Positions 10,501 through 17,898 of a stretch of 64,000 nucleotides of DNA are shown one piece after another. Source of the DNA: CAZOVB01 sp964583095. GTDB taxonomy: Bacteria; Planctomycetota; Phycisphaerae; SM23-33. Location: the NCBI GenBank assembly GCA_964583095.1, contig CAZOVB010000002.1, positions 215,064 to 279,063 on the forward strand. Reading direction: 5' to 3'. The notes beneath the pieces are model-generated. The model saw only the letters and a program-made list of their open reading frames with translations, was not told the DNA's origin and made no database searches. Each line of letters opens with the position of its first letter. Within the stretch, counting starts at the first letter, position 1. A program made the position numbers and the translations under genes.

Positions 10501-11619
10501 CAATCGGTCAGACGCGGCCCGCCAGTGGCCCTCGTTCGTGCCGTCGGCGAGCGGCTGTGCCCCCCGACGCAGCCGCTGAACCCTCAACCAGCCGCCCACG
10601 TGCCAAACCGAACACGCAAGCACGCCTGCCAGCCAGACGGCCACAGCGTATGGCATGGTGGGTTCGACCCACGCGGATACGCGGCTGGTCCAGTGCTGCC
10701 CATCGCCAGACTCCGCAGCGTCGTCTGCAACCGGTCCAGCAGTAGCCGCAGCAAGGTCAGGTTCTTTCTCCATATCGGGCAATGATGTTCGCGACGAAGA
10801 CTCTTCTCCGAATGTCGCAGCCAACGTCTTCTGCGACACCGGCTCCTCAAAGAGGGTTCGCCATGTTCGTTTTTGCTCATCTGCCGCACCATCACCGCCG
10901 GAGGCGTCGACATGCGCTACGGGCACGAAGCCGCGTGAAGTCAGAACGATCAGGCTTGCCTTTCCTTCCCCGCCGCCGAGCCGCCAGTAGCCAACAAGGC
11001 GCGGCCGGCCCAAGGCATCCGGCGGCGCGGCCCGCCAGCTTCCGGACAAGTCGCCGAGGAATTTCAGCCCCGTGGGGGTGCGAGAGAAGATCAGTTGCGG
11101 GCCTCTTCCGCCGCTGCCGCCGCAGGATGGGTCGAATACCACGACGGCCTGCTCGCCGCCGGGCACGAGTTCGCGGTGTTCCACTTCGATCACGTGGCCG
11201 TTGCCAAAGCTGCTGCCGACCACCATCGCCCGACACCATGCCTTGGCCTGTTCGAGCGTGGCGGTGCCTTCTCGGAACTCGGCTGGAACCTTCAGCGGTG
11301 TGCCTTTGCCCCAGGAATCATCATCGGGGTAGGTGGCTGCGGATGTGTGCGCCGGTCTGCGCACGTCTTGGCCGGCAGGTTGCACGACGAAGAACGTCGC
11401 CACTGGCGCTGCCGCCATCAGCAGCAAGGCCAGGCAAGCGACGGCGTATCGAACCTGCGGGCCGCGACGAGCAAGCAGGCGAAGGGCCAGCCACAGCAGG
11501 CCGGCAATGGCAGCGCCCTGCCAGAGGAAGTGAATCAGCGCCCAGCCGATGCGCCCTACGACTTCGCTCAGGGCAGGCTCGGCCAGGCCCGCGTTCAGTA
11601 GGTCAACGAGTGTGTTCAT
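4558..11619 (-). CDS. Giant BlaR1-type M56 metalloprotease with ankyrin repeats
   Basis: 2,353 residues. The N-terminal part is a BlaR1/MecR1-like membrane unit: hydrophobic helices near residues 22-50 and 56-80, a soluble insert, a helix near 325-350, then the M56 zincin motif HELAH at 430-434 with the downstream RAERENCCDD signature and a further helix near 560-585. In place of a penicillin-binding sensor, the protein carries about 550 residues of unknown domains, then roughly 12 ankyrin-like repeats (about 1186-1630, e.g. GRTPLHYTA, GTPLHWAAK, PTPLHVAAS), a Thr/Pro linker and about 700 more residues of unknown fold. In known BlaR1 systems the M56 unit triggers inactivation of BlaI. The start ATG at 11619 overlaps the end of blaI by 17 bases. 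The ankyrin array is the unusual feature; typical BlaR1 is about 600 residues. Confidence 0.85.
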   Translation of the reverse strand: MNTLVDLLNAGLAEPALSEVVGRIGWALIHFLWQGAAIAGLLWLALRLLARRGPQVRYAVACLALLLMAAAPVATFFVVQPAGQDVRRPAHTSAATYPDDDSWGKGTPLKVPAEFREGTATLEQAKAWCRAMVVGSSFGNGHVIEVEHRELVPGGEQAVVVFDPSCGGSGGRGPQLIFSRTPTGLKFLGDLSGSWRAAPPDALGRPRLVGYWRLGGGEGKASLIVLTSRGFVPVAHVDASGGDGAADEQKRTWRTLFEEPVSQKTLAATFGEESSSRTSLPDMEKEPDLAAATAGPVADDAAESGDGQHWTSRVSAWVEPTMPYAVAVWLAGVLACSVWHVGGWLRVQRLRRGAQPLADGTNEGHWRAASDRLSNMLGVRRAVRLLKLTGGGARDLAGPVVVGVLRPAVVIPAAVLTGLTPSQVEAVLAHELAHIRRHDYFINLLQTLVETLLFYHPAVWWASARIRAERENCCDDLAASAVGDSHAYAAALAALAEVAVAQQPVRPAGILARLVPATRGRCSSTDRIAPGAKTNLLSRIRRLLGVEVGSSPRWTAALAGVILLTGLLAGIAFYGCARGTHGPDPTSHGMSSAGEETPPAVEARIVNWIELVDKDDLPAGMYCRVPPYRTTDHPGAKWVYKHTVDAMKRGAGDKWLVMSELSARLGGVYTARGTLEVAEQFVQGDTITIRLRYIDEDKDIGRHMEAGNPVHVYGDKQFKSVYLWGHMPKDLPPGKYTVNLELDEYDRKDGQLVPAPFESRTRAVRHERLKCTFVVPKPATDHAGPPMGEAQAMTATAELAKAIAGRMPANWQVKSRQYVKLSGGNWPAGQAVRIVLERRSLNAAEDLKRGRGGEIGLAVMIGPFSRPTIPDAVSQAGNAPELGTWRGCTVFGFVAGGSDWPTAKADILAAMKATDVSAAESQPATAWMKQVRKALPKGWSMKPAASVPGVGKPAPGEAWVITRDDPMRVIYSSPVGMTPEEQTLRITIVAGPKVSADDYRRMVEFNKALGQKFRGNDGTLRLMGELFWWEERTEENTNRPYLLPTHFDDDHSLSIVCKQLHSSYYEFKSKEDKVQASEVLAAIAALFQSHAAALQPTTAPAALPAAPQPTSASSVSDGELLLLDFDKAAHDAILRLLSAAYGGELDTIKIAVEAEPAIVRKRCPLSGMLYDGLDLRAPGLGTRGQMLLHAAALGGRKAMVEYLLSKGAEADAVDVHGRTPLHYTAMAPPMPPLEPGGVWDGQKQKEFEASAYAAQKALLQRRGEVAAILLQHGARIDQADKSGRTALAEAAAVNNRIIAEFLLRRGAALDTYSAAHLGMSDRLAAMLEKDRPLVDKIGPGGMTVIDIAAKRGDVEMIRRLNGLGADVTGKGRTNAPLAWAVVADSVEAVALLLKAGADPNRAAHYGSPALCVAAERGQLPIVKLLVEAGADLSASGANSSGPLSVAVWWGRKEIVDYLLDNGADINARHGASSFTPLMGAVFRDRHELAGHLLSRGAKLDVFSAAGLGMIDRLGELLRASPGLVRQTDACKDSPYENGQGTPLHWAAKFGQIRAAERLLNHGAEINVKAGFGTPTPLHVAASAGRAEMVAFLLKHGAEVDARQGHENHTPLSLAVQHKDNDKVVQVLLNHDADPLAIVGARNAGRRVIDGPRLFGDVDRDGRFFSYDTSNAYELLRQHVEARPANGRSSTPATQPADARTQPGTVPVATRPATQRAMSNLAKRITSSMPEGWELIGHGGGRPMRWPDDPAMKDEDFERISFRHKTAEAVFPPGPATFTLWIAPAGYVGRAYENAGVTAQESGAAALGWVNDDNLLFVMAATSSDGDEWKPVVVLIKTLGFTASAEKNITPAAAKVAKVVTELGEQDRAKGLPGSTVGLPAAMGPELPGDFGCAVVGRALTDPMVIPIAGDRAHASQKFEFDKQSVLAGEPDVRFPWPVNYTMDVKTERPVLKGETVILVIRRKNPDQFAVTIRPDTPEQRAWVKEAWEFTQRIRKLSAEEMTDQLVTGGRYALGDFIGALPWFRHKTTGLEPAARARIVRKFADEIRILQDGKQWETRGTLHDRHHLIVCLAELKARPELLEILERQQGFDCCAAPAMIDGVVACGRKEDAWLLARKIPEMSGDGSYVALHEAIEKLAGLKADIPKATGNTNKAFHARDLAHVRMWAEKLARAGVGKPDTLYFVIDDTWDQLGVMQLKEGVLWYEMLHPSESSHGDTDAEVWKKRWRFLPAGKDEWVQLDINQSMSQLRNLAVSPDRKYLAMLTSGEGHPILDIFDLTGLLEKRAAKPLHTVDPYPGWVEIIGLREGKVAVRSDAPLDDPKRAELPLAKRKLLPKARVFLLESAKGTFTKAEQ

Positions 11620-12001
11620 GCCCCGCCCCTTTCTCTTTCAGCAGCTTGCGGATTCCCTTGAGTTCCTCGGCCGAGAGATCGCCGGCAGCCAATGCCTGCA
11701 TCACCAGTTTGCCGGCCGAGCCGCCGAAGGCCTTGTCCAGGAAGTCACTCAACAGGCGTCGCTGGGTGGGCACTTCCTCGATGGTGGCCGAGTAGACGTG
11801 CGAACGATTGGCCTCGTCTCGCTCGACCAGGCCCTTCTCGGCCATCACCTGCATGATCTTGAGCGTGGTGGTGTAGCGGACGTCCCCGCGGTCCAGGGCT
11901 TCGTGGACCTCTCGAACACTGCTGGGTCCCTGCCGCCATAGAACCTGAAGGATTGCCAATTCCGCGTCGGTCGGCCTGGGTTTCAAATCCCGTTTCGTCA
12001 T
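11603..12001 (-). CDS. blaI: BlaI/MecI-family winged-helix repressor
   Basis: 132 residues from the ATG at 12001 (preceded by GGAGAA). The sequence matches the BlaI family: the PTDAELAILQVLW N-terminus, the winged-helix core with VREVHEAL and TTTLKIMQVMAEKGLV, and a C-terminal dimerisation helix region ending LLKEKGAGH. BlaI repressors bind as dimers to short dyads and are destroyed or released when the partner M56 protease is activated. Here the gene is the first of a two-gene operon with the giant M56-ankyrin protein (17 bp overlap). The promoter upstream carries two dyads, so autorepression is likely. No beta-lactamase gene is present, so the regulon is probably not antibiotic resistance. 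Confidence 0.93.
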   Translation of the reverse strand: MTKRDLKPRPTDAELAILQVLWRQGPSSVREVHEALDRGDVRYTTTLKIMQVMAEKGLVERDEANRSHVYSATIEEVPTQRRLLSDFLDKAFGGSAGKLVMQALAAGDLSAEELKGIRKLLKEKGAGHEHTR

Positions 12002-12040
12002 GGGCTTCTCCCGTTTGTTCTTACTTGACTTGGACGCTGT

Positions 12041-12070
12041 ATTGTACGAATGGTTTCGTAGGACCGGCAA
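12041..12070 (-). promoter_or_regulatory. Promoter of blaI-M56 operon
   Basis: Read on the minus strand, TTGCCG (12065-12070) and TACAAT (12041-12046) are 18 bases apart, about 40 bases upstream of the blaI start codon. Confidence 0.55.
12045..12060. promoter_or_regulatory. Probable BlaI operator 1
   Basis: A perfect dyad, TACGAA (12045-12050), 4-base spacer, TTCGTA (12055-12060). It overlaps the -10 and fills most of the -35/-10 spacer of the blaI promoter, the expected place for a repressor site. Confidence 0.6.
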
Positions 12071-12077
12071 TAAATTT

Positions 12078-12095
12078 ATACGATTTCTTTCGTAT
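12078..12095. promoter_or_regulatory. Probable BlaI operator 2
   Basis: ATACGA (12078-12083) and TCGTAT (12090-12095) form a dyad sharing the TACGA core with operator 1. The dyad centres are 34 bp apart, about three helical turns, which would suit two repressor dimers on one face of the DNA. Confidence 0.5.
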
Positions 12096-12157
12096 TTTCC
12101 TCCCCCACCTGCCCCTGATCACCTCGTGCATGGCATAAAAGATTACCAGATTGGTAG

Positions 12158-12550
12158 TTACGCTTCTTCCAAGCCGGGTTGGTCTTTGCGGCGTTTTATG
12201 GAATGGTCGTAGTGGCCCAGGACGCTGTCGATGGGGTACTTCTTCTCGTTTCGTTCCATCTTGTCGACAAATGTCTGGGAAAGATCGATATCCAGGGCGT
12301 TGGCCAGGGAGAGAAGGTAGGCCAGGATGTCGGCCATCTCCGAGGCGATCTCCGCGCGAAGCTCCTTCTCTGCACTGACTTGCTCGGCCTCGTCGTGGTC
12401 GAGCCACTGGAAGTGCTCCATCAACTCAGCGGCCTCGATGGCGATGCTCATCGACAGGTTCTTTGGCTTGTGGTACTTGGTCCACTGCCGCTGGGAGACG
12501 AACCGCCGCATCACGTCCCGGAGCTGCTTGAGGGTGGTCTTTTCATCCAT
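12158..12550 (-). CDS. MazG-like nucleotide pyrophosphohydrolase
   Basis: 130 residues from the ATG at 12550. The sequence fits the small MazG/dCTP-pyrophosphatase (RS21-C6) group: EAAELMEHFQW (first metal-binding helix, ExxE type) and EIASEMADILAYLLSLAN (second, with ExxxD). These enzymes hydrolyse non-canonical or excess NTPs to NMP and pyrophosphate in the cytoplasm. Length and both acidic motifs are intact. It is a lone gene between the blaI promoter and the HD-GYP gene, divergent from the latter. Confidence 0.88.
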   Translation of the reverse strand: MDEKTTLKQLRDVMRRFVSQRQWTKYHKPKNLSMSIAIEAAELMEHFQWLDHDEAEQVSAEKELRAEIASEMADILAYLLSLANALDIDLSQTFVDKMERNEKKYPIDSVLGHYDHSIKRRKDQPGLEEA

Positions 12551-12683
12551 GGGAGGAATCCTTTGGAGCAAAGGTATCGGGCAATTCCCGGCCTGGAAAG
12601 AGAATTTGCCTACTTAACCCATCGGCCCTTCTGGACGAAAAGGAGACTGTGACAGGCGAGACAAGTCCCGGACGGGGAAACGA

Positions 12684-13895
12684 GTGAAGATATTCTCCTT
12701 GGAAAATGAGATCGACAAGGCCGGCACCGGCATTCTTCAGTCCTTGTTGCAGGTGGGGATTTCTTTGCCGGCCATGCCCAACTGGCGGGCGACGCTGGAT
12801 TTGATTCTGCGCGAAGCGCGGAAGCTGGCCGGCGCCGAGGCGGGAACGTTCTATCTCCTTGAAGAAGGACAACTTAGTTTCGTCGCGGTCCAGAACGACA
12901 AACTCGGGACCAGCGAGGTCCGCCGCATCCTGCTCGACAGGGAGCTGGCCGGGGATTCGCTGGCGTCCTTCGTGGCCAAGACCGGCCTGGTGCTCAATAT
13001 TCCCGACAGTTTTCACCTCCCAGCCGGGGCGCCGTACCGGATCAACCGCTCCTTCGACGCCAAGACCGGCTACCGTGCTCGGAGCCTCCTGGCCCTTCCG
13101 ATCAAGGCCATGAACGGCGGCACGCGCGAGACACTGGGCGTGCTGGAACTGATCAACGCCCTGGATGAGAAGGGGCAGGTGATCAGCTTTCCCGACAGCG
13201 ATACCGCGGGGCTCCAGGCCCTGGCTTCGATGGCCGGGATGACCCTCCAGCAGGTGCGCCTGCAGCAGGAGCTCAAGCGGACGCAGTTGGAGACGATCAT
13301 CGTTCTCTCCGCGGCGGCTGAACATCGGGACGACGACGCGGCCGACCACCTCCGACGCGTCAGCCATACCGCTTCCCTGCTGGCCCGCCAGGTGGGCATG
13401 AGCGACCAGGAGGCGGAACTGCTCCACCTGGCCGCACCGCTGCACGATGTGGGCAAGATCGGCATTCCCGATTCGATTTTGCGAAAGCCCGGCGCCCTGA
13501 CGCCCGAAGAACGCAAGTCCATGGAGACCCACACCGTTATCGGGGGCAATATCCTCGCCCAGGCCAACGGGGATCTGCTCTGCCTGGCCCGGGAAGTCGC
13601 CCTGTCTCACCACGAACGCTGGGACGGTCTGGGATACCCCAACCACCTGGCGGGGGAAGACATTCCCCTCTCGGGCCGGATCGTCTGCCTGGCCGATGTG
13701 TTCGACGCGCTGCTCTCCAAGCGGTGCTACAAGCCCGCCTACAGCGTGGAGGAGACCCTGGAGGTCATCCGCGGAAGCTCCGGCAAGCAGTTCGATCCGG
13801 AACTGGTGCAGATCCTCCTGGACTGCCTGGCCGCGATTCTCGAGCCCTACCAGCTGGCCGTCCCGGACGATCTGGAAGGCCCGTCCTCTCTGTAG
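12684..13895 (+). CDS. GAF-HD-GYP cyclic-di-GMP phosphodiesterase-like protein
   Basis: 403 residues. An N-terminal GAF sensor domain (about 30-190) precedes an HD-GYP domain. The HD pair is in LHDVGKIGIPD (H254, D255), and a well-preserved GYP region HHERWDGLGYP lies at about 309-319, followed by the LADVFDAL metal-site segment. HD-GYP domains hydrolyse c-di-GMP to GMP or pGpG. Intact motifs suggest an active, soluble enzyme tuned by a small ligand bound to the GAF domain. The GTG start at 12684 has GGGGA 7 bases upstream. No cyclase or two-component partner is adjacent. Confidence 0.9.
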   Translation: MKIFSLENEIDKAGTGILQSLLQVGISLPAMPNWRATLDLILREARKLAGAEAGTFYLLEEGQLSFVAVQNDKLGTSEVRRILLDRELAGDSLASFVAKTGLVLNIPDSFHLPAGAPYRINRSFDAKTGYRARSLLALPIKAMNGGTRETLGVLELINALDEKGQVISFPDSDTAGLQALASMAGMTLQQVRLQQELKRTQLETIIVLSAAAEHRDDDAADHLRRVSHTASLLARQVGMSDQEAELLHLAAPLHDVGKIGIPDSILRKPGALTPEERKSMETHTVIGGNILAQANGDLLCLAREVALSHHERWDGLGYPNHLAGEDIPLSGRIVCLADVFDALLSKRCYKPAYSVEETLEVIRGSSGKQFDPELVQILLDCLAAILEPYQLAVPDDLEGPSSL

Positions 13896-13971
13896 CCCTG
13901 TTTCGGGTTGCTCGCTGGTGACATCAGGGCGATAATGCCCCTTTGTCATCCCCCGAAACAAGGAGTTACCC

Positions 13972-16167
13972 ATGTCCCGGGAACTTTCCTGCACCTGGAC
14001 CGTCGCCCCCCTGGAAAAGCCCGACCAACAGGCCGAAACCTTCATAGACGCTCTCGTGCCCGGCGCAGTGCAGTTGGACTGGGCACGCAGCCAGGGCTGG
14101 CCCGAGGCGGAACACAGCCAAAGCTGGAAGCAGTACACCTGGATGGAAGACCGCTGCTGGCTCTACCGCTGCCAGGCCGACGTGCCGGTGCCGGCAGCGG
14201 ACCAGAGACTCCATTTCGTCTGCGGCGGAATCGATTACGCCTTCCAGATCCGCCTCTCGGGCAGAGTGGTTCACCAGCAGGAGGGCATGTTCACGCCGGT
14301 GGATCTGGATCTGACAGACCTGTGGAAGAGCGGAGACCAACTGGAAGTGCTCGTCTTGCCCGCTCCCAAAAGCCAGGCCGAGCCGGCCAACCGGGACCAG
14401 GCCAACCAGTCCTGCAAGCCCGCGGTCAGTTATGGCTGGGACTTCCATCCGCGTTTGATTCCGCTTGGCATCTGGCGGCCTGCCCGACTGGAGATCCGCT
14501 CGGCCTGCTGTCTGCTCAGCACGGAATTGAACTACCGGCTGAACCCGGGCCTGGACAGCGCGGAGCTGAGTCTTTCGGCCTCGGTCTCTCGACCCGGAGA
14601 TTCCTGCCGTCTCAAGTGGACCCTGGAAGATCCTACAGGCCGGGAGGTCCTCCAGCGGGAGGTCCCCGCAACCGAAAGCGTGGTCCTGGAGGAGCAACTC
14701 GATGACATCCAGCTATGGTGGCCCAACGGTCAGGGACCCCAGGCGCTCTATGTCAGCCGGGTCGAGCTGCTCGGGAAAGATTCCGAACCCATCAGCCGCT
14801 CCCAAAGTCGCGTGGGCTTCCGGCGGATCCGAATGACGCATTACCCGGGCCAGTGGGATGAGATTCCCAATGCCCAGTGGCCCAAGGGGCCGGTGAGCGT
14901 CCCGGTCACGCTGGAAGTCAACGGGCGGCGAATCTTTGCTAAGGGCAGCAACTGGGTCTGCCCGGACATGTTCCCAGGCCGACTGGACGATGACAGGCTG
15001 CGCGAGCAGGTGAAGCTGGCGGCAGAGGCGAACATGAACTTCCTTCGCTGCTGGGGCGGAGCGGCGGTAATGCCCGAGAGCTTTTTCGATGCCGCCGATG
15101 AGCAGGGCATCCTGATCTGGCAGGAGTTTCCGCTTTCCTGCAATCGCTACGAGGGCAGCGAGGATTACCTGCGCGTCCTGGACGCCGAGTCCCGAAGCAT
15201 TATCCGCCGGCTGCGAGGCCGAACGTGCCTGGCGCTCTGGTCGGGGGGCAATGAACTGTTCAACAAGTGGTCGGGCATGAGCCCGCACGACGCAGCCATT
15301 CGGCTCCTGGCTCGCAATACGTATGACCTGGATCCGCAGAGACCCTTCCTGATGACAGCCCCGCTTTGGGGGATGGGTCACGGCCCCTACCGTTTCTGCA
15401 ACCCTGCAGGCCGGGAGAGCTTCACGCTCTTCCAGCAGTGCCGATACACGGCCTACACGGAATTCGGCGTTTTCGCTTCCCCCTCGGCCGAGTCTCTGAG
15501 CAAGTGGCAGGATCCTTCGCTGCTTCAACTGCCCGGCCAGGCGGAAGGGGAACCCAGCCAGGGCAGCATTGCCCGGCGACACTGGGAGCCTTCACGCTAT
15601 TTCAAGACCGAGACACTGGAGGACTTTGCCCTCGCGGCTGGTTTCATGCAAAGGCAAGGCTACAAGCATCTGTTCGAGGAGATCCGTCGCCAGAAGCCGC
15701 GTGCCTCGATGGCGCTGAACTGGTGTTTCAACGAGCCCACGCCGCGGGTGGTCAACGGCAGCGTGATCGGCTGGCCCTGCGAGATCAAGGACGGCTACGC
15801 GGGCATCCGGACTGCGTGCAGGCCCGCGTTGGCCAGTGCGCGTATCCCCCGATTCGTCTGGCAGGGGGGGGAAGATTTCGAGGCGGAGATCTGGCTGCTC
15901 AGTGACCAGCCCGAGCCGATCGAGGTCGAATCGGTCCAGGCTCTCCTGCGATGCGGCGAGCAGGAAATTCCGCTGGGCACGTGGCAGCCGGGACGCCTCG
16001 AGGCCAACTCCAACCTGCAAGGCCCCACAGTTCGCTGTCGCCTGCCCCAGGCCGAGCCGGGGCTGTTCGAACTGATCCTGCGCAGCGAACAAGACCGACT
16101 CGATTCGATCTATCCGCTGATTCTGGGACCCCTGCCGGTGGATTCGGCCGGGCTCTACCCTGCCTGA
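13972..16167 (+). CDS. Glycoside hydrolase family 2, beta-mannosidase type
   Basis: 731 residues starting at the ATG at 13972, with AAGGAG upstream. Architecture follows GH2 beta-mannosidases: an N-terminal sugar-binding jelly roll (about 1-175), an immunoglobulin-like domain (about 180-285), then the TIM barrel containing GSNWVCPDMFPGR, LRCWGGA and a catalytic acid/base candidate E428 in WSGGNELF. The likely nucleophile is E497 in YTEFG. No signal peptide is seen, so it probably acts in the cytoplasm on imported mannosides. It is somewhat shorter than typical family members (about 800-850). It ends 13 bases past the stop of the convergent flavodiiron gene. Exact substrate is inferred. Confidence 0.88.
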   Translation: MSRELSCTWTVAPLEKPDQQAETFIDALVPGAVQLDWARSQGWPEAEHSQSWKQYTWMEDRCWLYRCQADVPVPAADQRLHFVCGGIDYAFQIRLSGRVVHQQEGMFTPVDLDLTDLWKSGDQLEVLVLPAPKSQAEPANRDQANQSCKPAVSYGWDFHPRLIPLGIWRPARLEIRSACCLLSTELNYRLNPGLDSAELSLSASVSRPGDSCRLKWTLEDPTGREVLQREVPATESVVLEEQLDDIQLWWPNGQGPQALYVSRVELLGKDSEPISRSQSRVGFRRIRMTHYPGQWDEIPNAQWPKGPVSVPVTLEVNGRRIFAKGSNWVCPDMFPGRLDDDRLREQVKLAAEANMNFLRCWGGAAVMPESFFDAADEQGILIWQEFPLSCNRYEGSEDYLRVLDAESRSIIRRLRGRTCLALWSGGNELFNKWSGMSPHDAAIRLLARNTYDLDPQRPFLMTAPLWGMGHGPYRFCNPAGRESFTLFQQCRYTAYTEFGVFASPSAESLSKWQDPSLLQLPGQAEGEPSQGSIARRHWEPSRYFKTETLEDFALAAGFMQRQGYKHLFEEIRRQKPRASMALNWCFNEPTPRVVNGSVIGWPCEIKDGYAGIRTACRPALASARIPRFVWQGGEDFEAEIWLLSDQPEPIEVESVQALLRCGEQEIPLGTWQPGRLEANSNLQGPTVRCRLPQAEPGLFELILRSEQDRLDSIYPLILGPLPVDSAGLYPA

Positions 16168-17366
16168 AGATTGGCTGAGAGCTTCGCCGCGATGGTCTTG
16201 CCCAGGTCGTAGCAGGCGCCGAGCGTCTGGTTATCCGGGACGTAGGTCACCCGGACGGGGTCGCAGACCGGCTCGATGTTCATCTCTTCGAGGATGGCGT
16301 TGAGCTTCTTGGCCGCCTCGCCGCCCCAGCCAAACGAGCCGAAGGCGGCCCCGATCATTCCTTGGGGCTTGAGGCCCTTGAGGTATGTCATGCAGTCGGC
16401 CAGGGTGGGGAACATTTCCTTGTTGATCGTTGGCGCTCCCACGACCAGCGCGCCGGCGTCGAGGATTTCCGTGGCTACGTCGCTGCGATGGCTGCCGTGC
16501 AGGCTCATCAGGCGCGTGCGGGTTCCCCCGGCCGACAAGCCCTCGCCCACCGCCCGGGCCATCAGCTCCGTGGAGTTCCACATCGTGTCGTAGAGCACGA
16601 CGGCCTTGTTGGTCCGTTTCTGGGAAGCCCAGGTCGCGTACTTGCCCACGATGGACATGGGGTCCTGGCGCCAGATCGGCCCGTGGTCCGGCGCGATGAT
16701 CTCGATCTCGATCCCCAGGTCCTGGAGTTTCTGGATCGACTTGCCGACGAAATTCCCCAGGGGCAGCAGGATGTTGGCGTAGTACTTGGCCGCCTCGATA
16801 TTCAGCACGGCCGGGTCGATCTGATCGGCGAATCGCTCATAACAAGCCAGGTGCATCCCGAAAGCGTCCTGGCTGAAGAGCAGCTTGTTTTCATGGAGGT
16901 AGGAGACCATCGAATCGGGCCAGTGACACATCCGGGTTTCGGCGAAGGTGATCTTCTTATCTCCCAGGTCGAGGGTCTGGCCTTCCTCGACGACGGTGAG
17001 CTCCTCGCCCAGCCCGTAATGATTCTCCAGGGCCTTGGCGCCGTTTTTGGAAACAAAGACCTTCTCGGGATCGATCGCCTCGATCGCATCGACCAGGCAG
17101 CCTGAATGGTCCGGCTCGGAATGGTTGGAGATGATGTAGTCCACGTCTTTGGGGTCGATCACCGAGGCGACCCTTGCAAGGAGTTCATCCTTGAACGGGG
17201 CCTTGACCGTATCGACCAGGACGTTCTTTTCGCCGGTAACGAGATAGGCGTTGTACGTACTGCCCCGGCTGGTGAGATACCCGTGGAAATCTCTCACGGC
17301 CCAGTCGATGGCACCCACCCAGTAGACGTTTTCCGATACCGCTGCCGCCTTGAAAACTTCCTTCAC
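16155..17366 (-). CDS. Flavodiiron protein (A-type flavoprotein, O2/NO reductase)
   Basis: 403 residues. The N-terminal metallo-beta-lactamase-like domain carries every canonical diiron ligand: H82, E84, D86 (in HSEPDH), H148, D167 and H228. The C-terminal flavodoxin domain (from about 255) has the FMN-loop VVLYDTMWNSTELMA. Such proteins reduce O2 to water (or NO to N2O) in the cytoplasm of anaerobes, with electrons from rubredoxin. No stand-alone rubredoxin gene is visible nearby. The gene is third in an operon behind ferritin and a ferritin-like protein (31 bp gap), under the dyad at 18563. This context favours oxygen removal. Confidence 0.95.
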   Translation of the reverse strand: MKEVFKAAAVSENVYWVGAIDWAVRDFHGYLTSRGSTYNAYLVTGEKNVLVDTVKAPFKDELLARVASVIDPKDVDYIISNHSEPDHSGCLVDAIEAIDPEKVFVSKNGAKALENHYGLGEELTVVEEGQTLDLGDKKITFAETRMCHWPDSMVSYLHENKLLFSQDAFGMHLACYERFADQIDPAVLNIEAAKYYANILLPLGNFVGKSIQKLQDLGIEIEIIAPDHGPIWRQDPMSIVGKYATWASQKRTNKAVVLYDTMWNSTELMARAVGEGLSAGGTRTRLMSLHGSHRSDVATEILDAGALVVGAPTINKEMFPTLADCMTYLKGLKPQGMIGAAFGSFGWGGEAAKKLNAILEEMNIEPVCDPVRVTYVPDNQTLGACYDLGKTIAAKLSANLQAG

Positions 17367-17397
17367 AATCTGCTCCTTGGTGTCTGTCCGGTGGGAA

Positions 17398-17895
17398 TCA
17401 ACCCGCAGCCTGGCTGGTATCCAGCATGCCGCTGAGCATCCCGATGTGACGAATTTCCTCGTCGATAATCGCCTGAATCTGTTTCTTGCCCTTGGAAGAG
17501 CCGACCAGTTCCTTCATACCCAGGTAGAAGATTATCGAATCCTTTTCCATGTCGATCGCCTTGCGGACGATCTGCCCGGCGTCCATTCCGTCGGCAAGGG
17601 TCTCGACCGGATCGCTTCGGAGATCGAAGACCTTTCCCTCTGCCATGGCGCGAAGGTACTTCTCAGCCCCTTCGGTGACGGCCTTGCCTTCGTAGACCAG
17701 TTCTTCCTCGTCCTGGAGGTCGGACCTCATTTCCTGAAAGGTCTGTTCGTGTTTCTGCTCCATCCGGGCCAGACGTTGGAAGAGGTCGGCGGTCCGGGAA
17801 TCGGCCTGCTCGGCCGCGGCGTTGTAATAGCGCATGCCGTTGCGTTCGATCTGTTCGGCGATGCCGTAGATCTCCTGTGCGGAAAAGCGGACCAT
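17398..17895 (-). CDS. Ferritin-like diiron protein (rubrerythrin-type, no rubredoxin tail)
   Basis: 165 residues forming a four-helix bundle. It has two ExxH diiron motifs, EQKH near residue 46 and EIRH near 148, with matching helix glutamates (YYNAAAEQA and AIDMEKDSIIFY). The C-terminal rubredoxin domain of true rubrerythrin is absent. It lies 3 bp after ferritin and 31 bp before the flavodiiron gene, so all three are probably one transcript. A role in peroxide or iron handling is inferred from family and context; the precise reaction is unknown. Confidence 0.88.
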   Translation of the reverse strand: MVRFSAQEIYGIAEQIERNGMRYYNAAAEQADSRTADLFQRLARMEQKHEQTFQEMRSDLQDEEELVYEGKAVTEGAEKYLRAMAEGKVFDLRSDPVETLADGMDAGQIVRKAIDMEKDSIIFYLGMKELVGSSKGKKQIQAIIDEEIRHIGMLSGMLDTSQAAG

Positions 17896-17898
17896 CGA

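Noticed and set aside
4558..12001. A beta-lactam resistance operon (blaR1-blaI)
   Set aside because: There is no beta-lactamase or PBP2a gene, and the receptor has no penicillin-binding sensor domain; ankyrin repeats occupy that region.
12543..14138. A 531-codon minus-strand frame opposite the GAF-HD-GYP gene
   Set aside because: HD and GYP motifs are on the plus strand; the frame also crosses into the GH2 gene.
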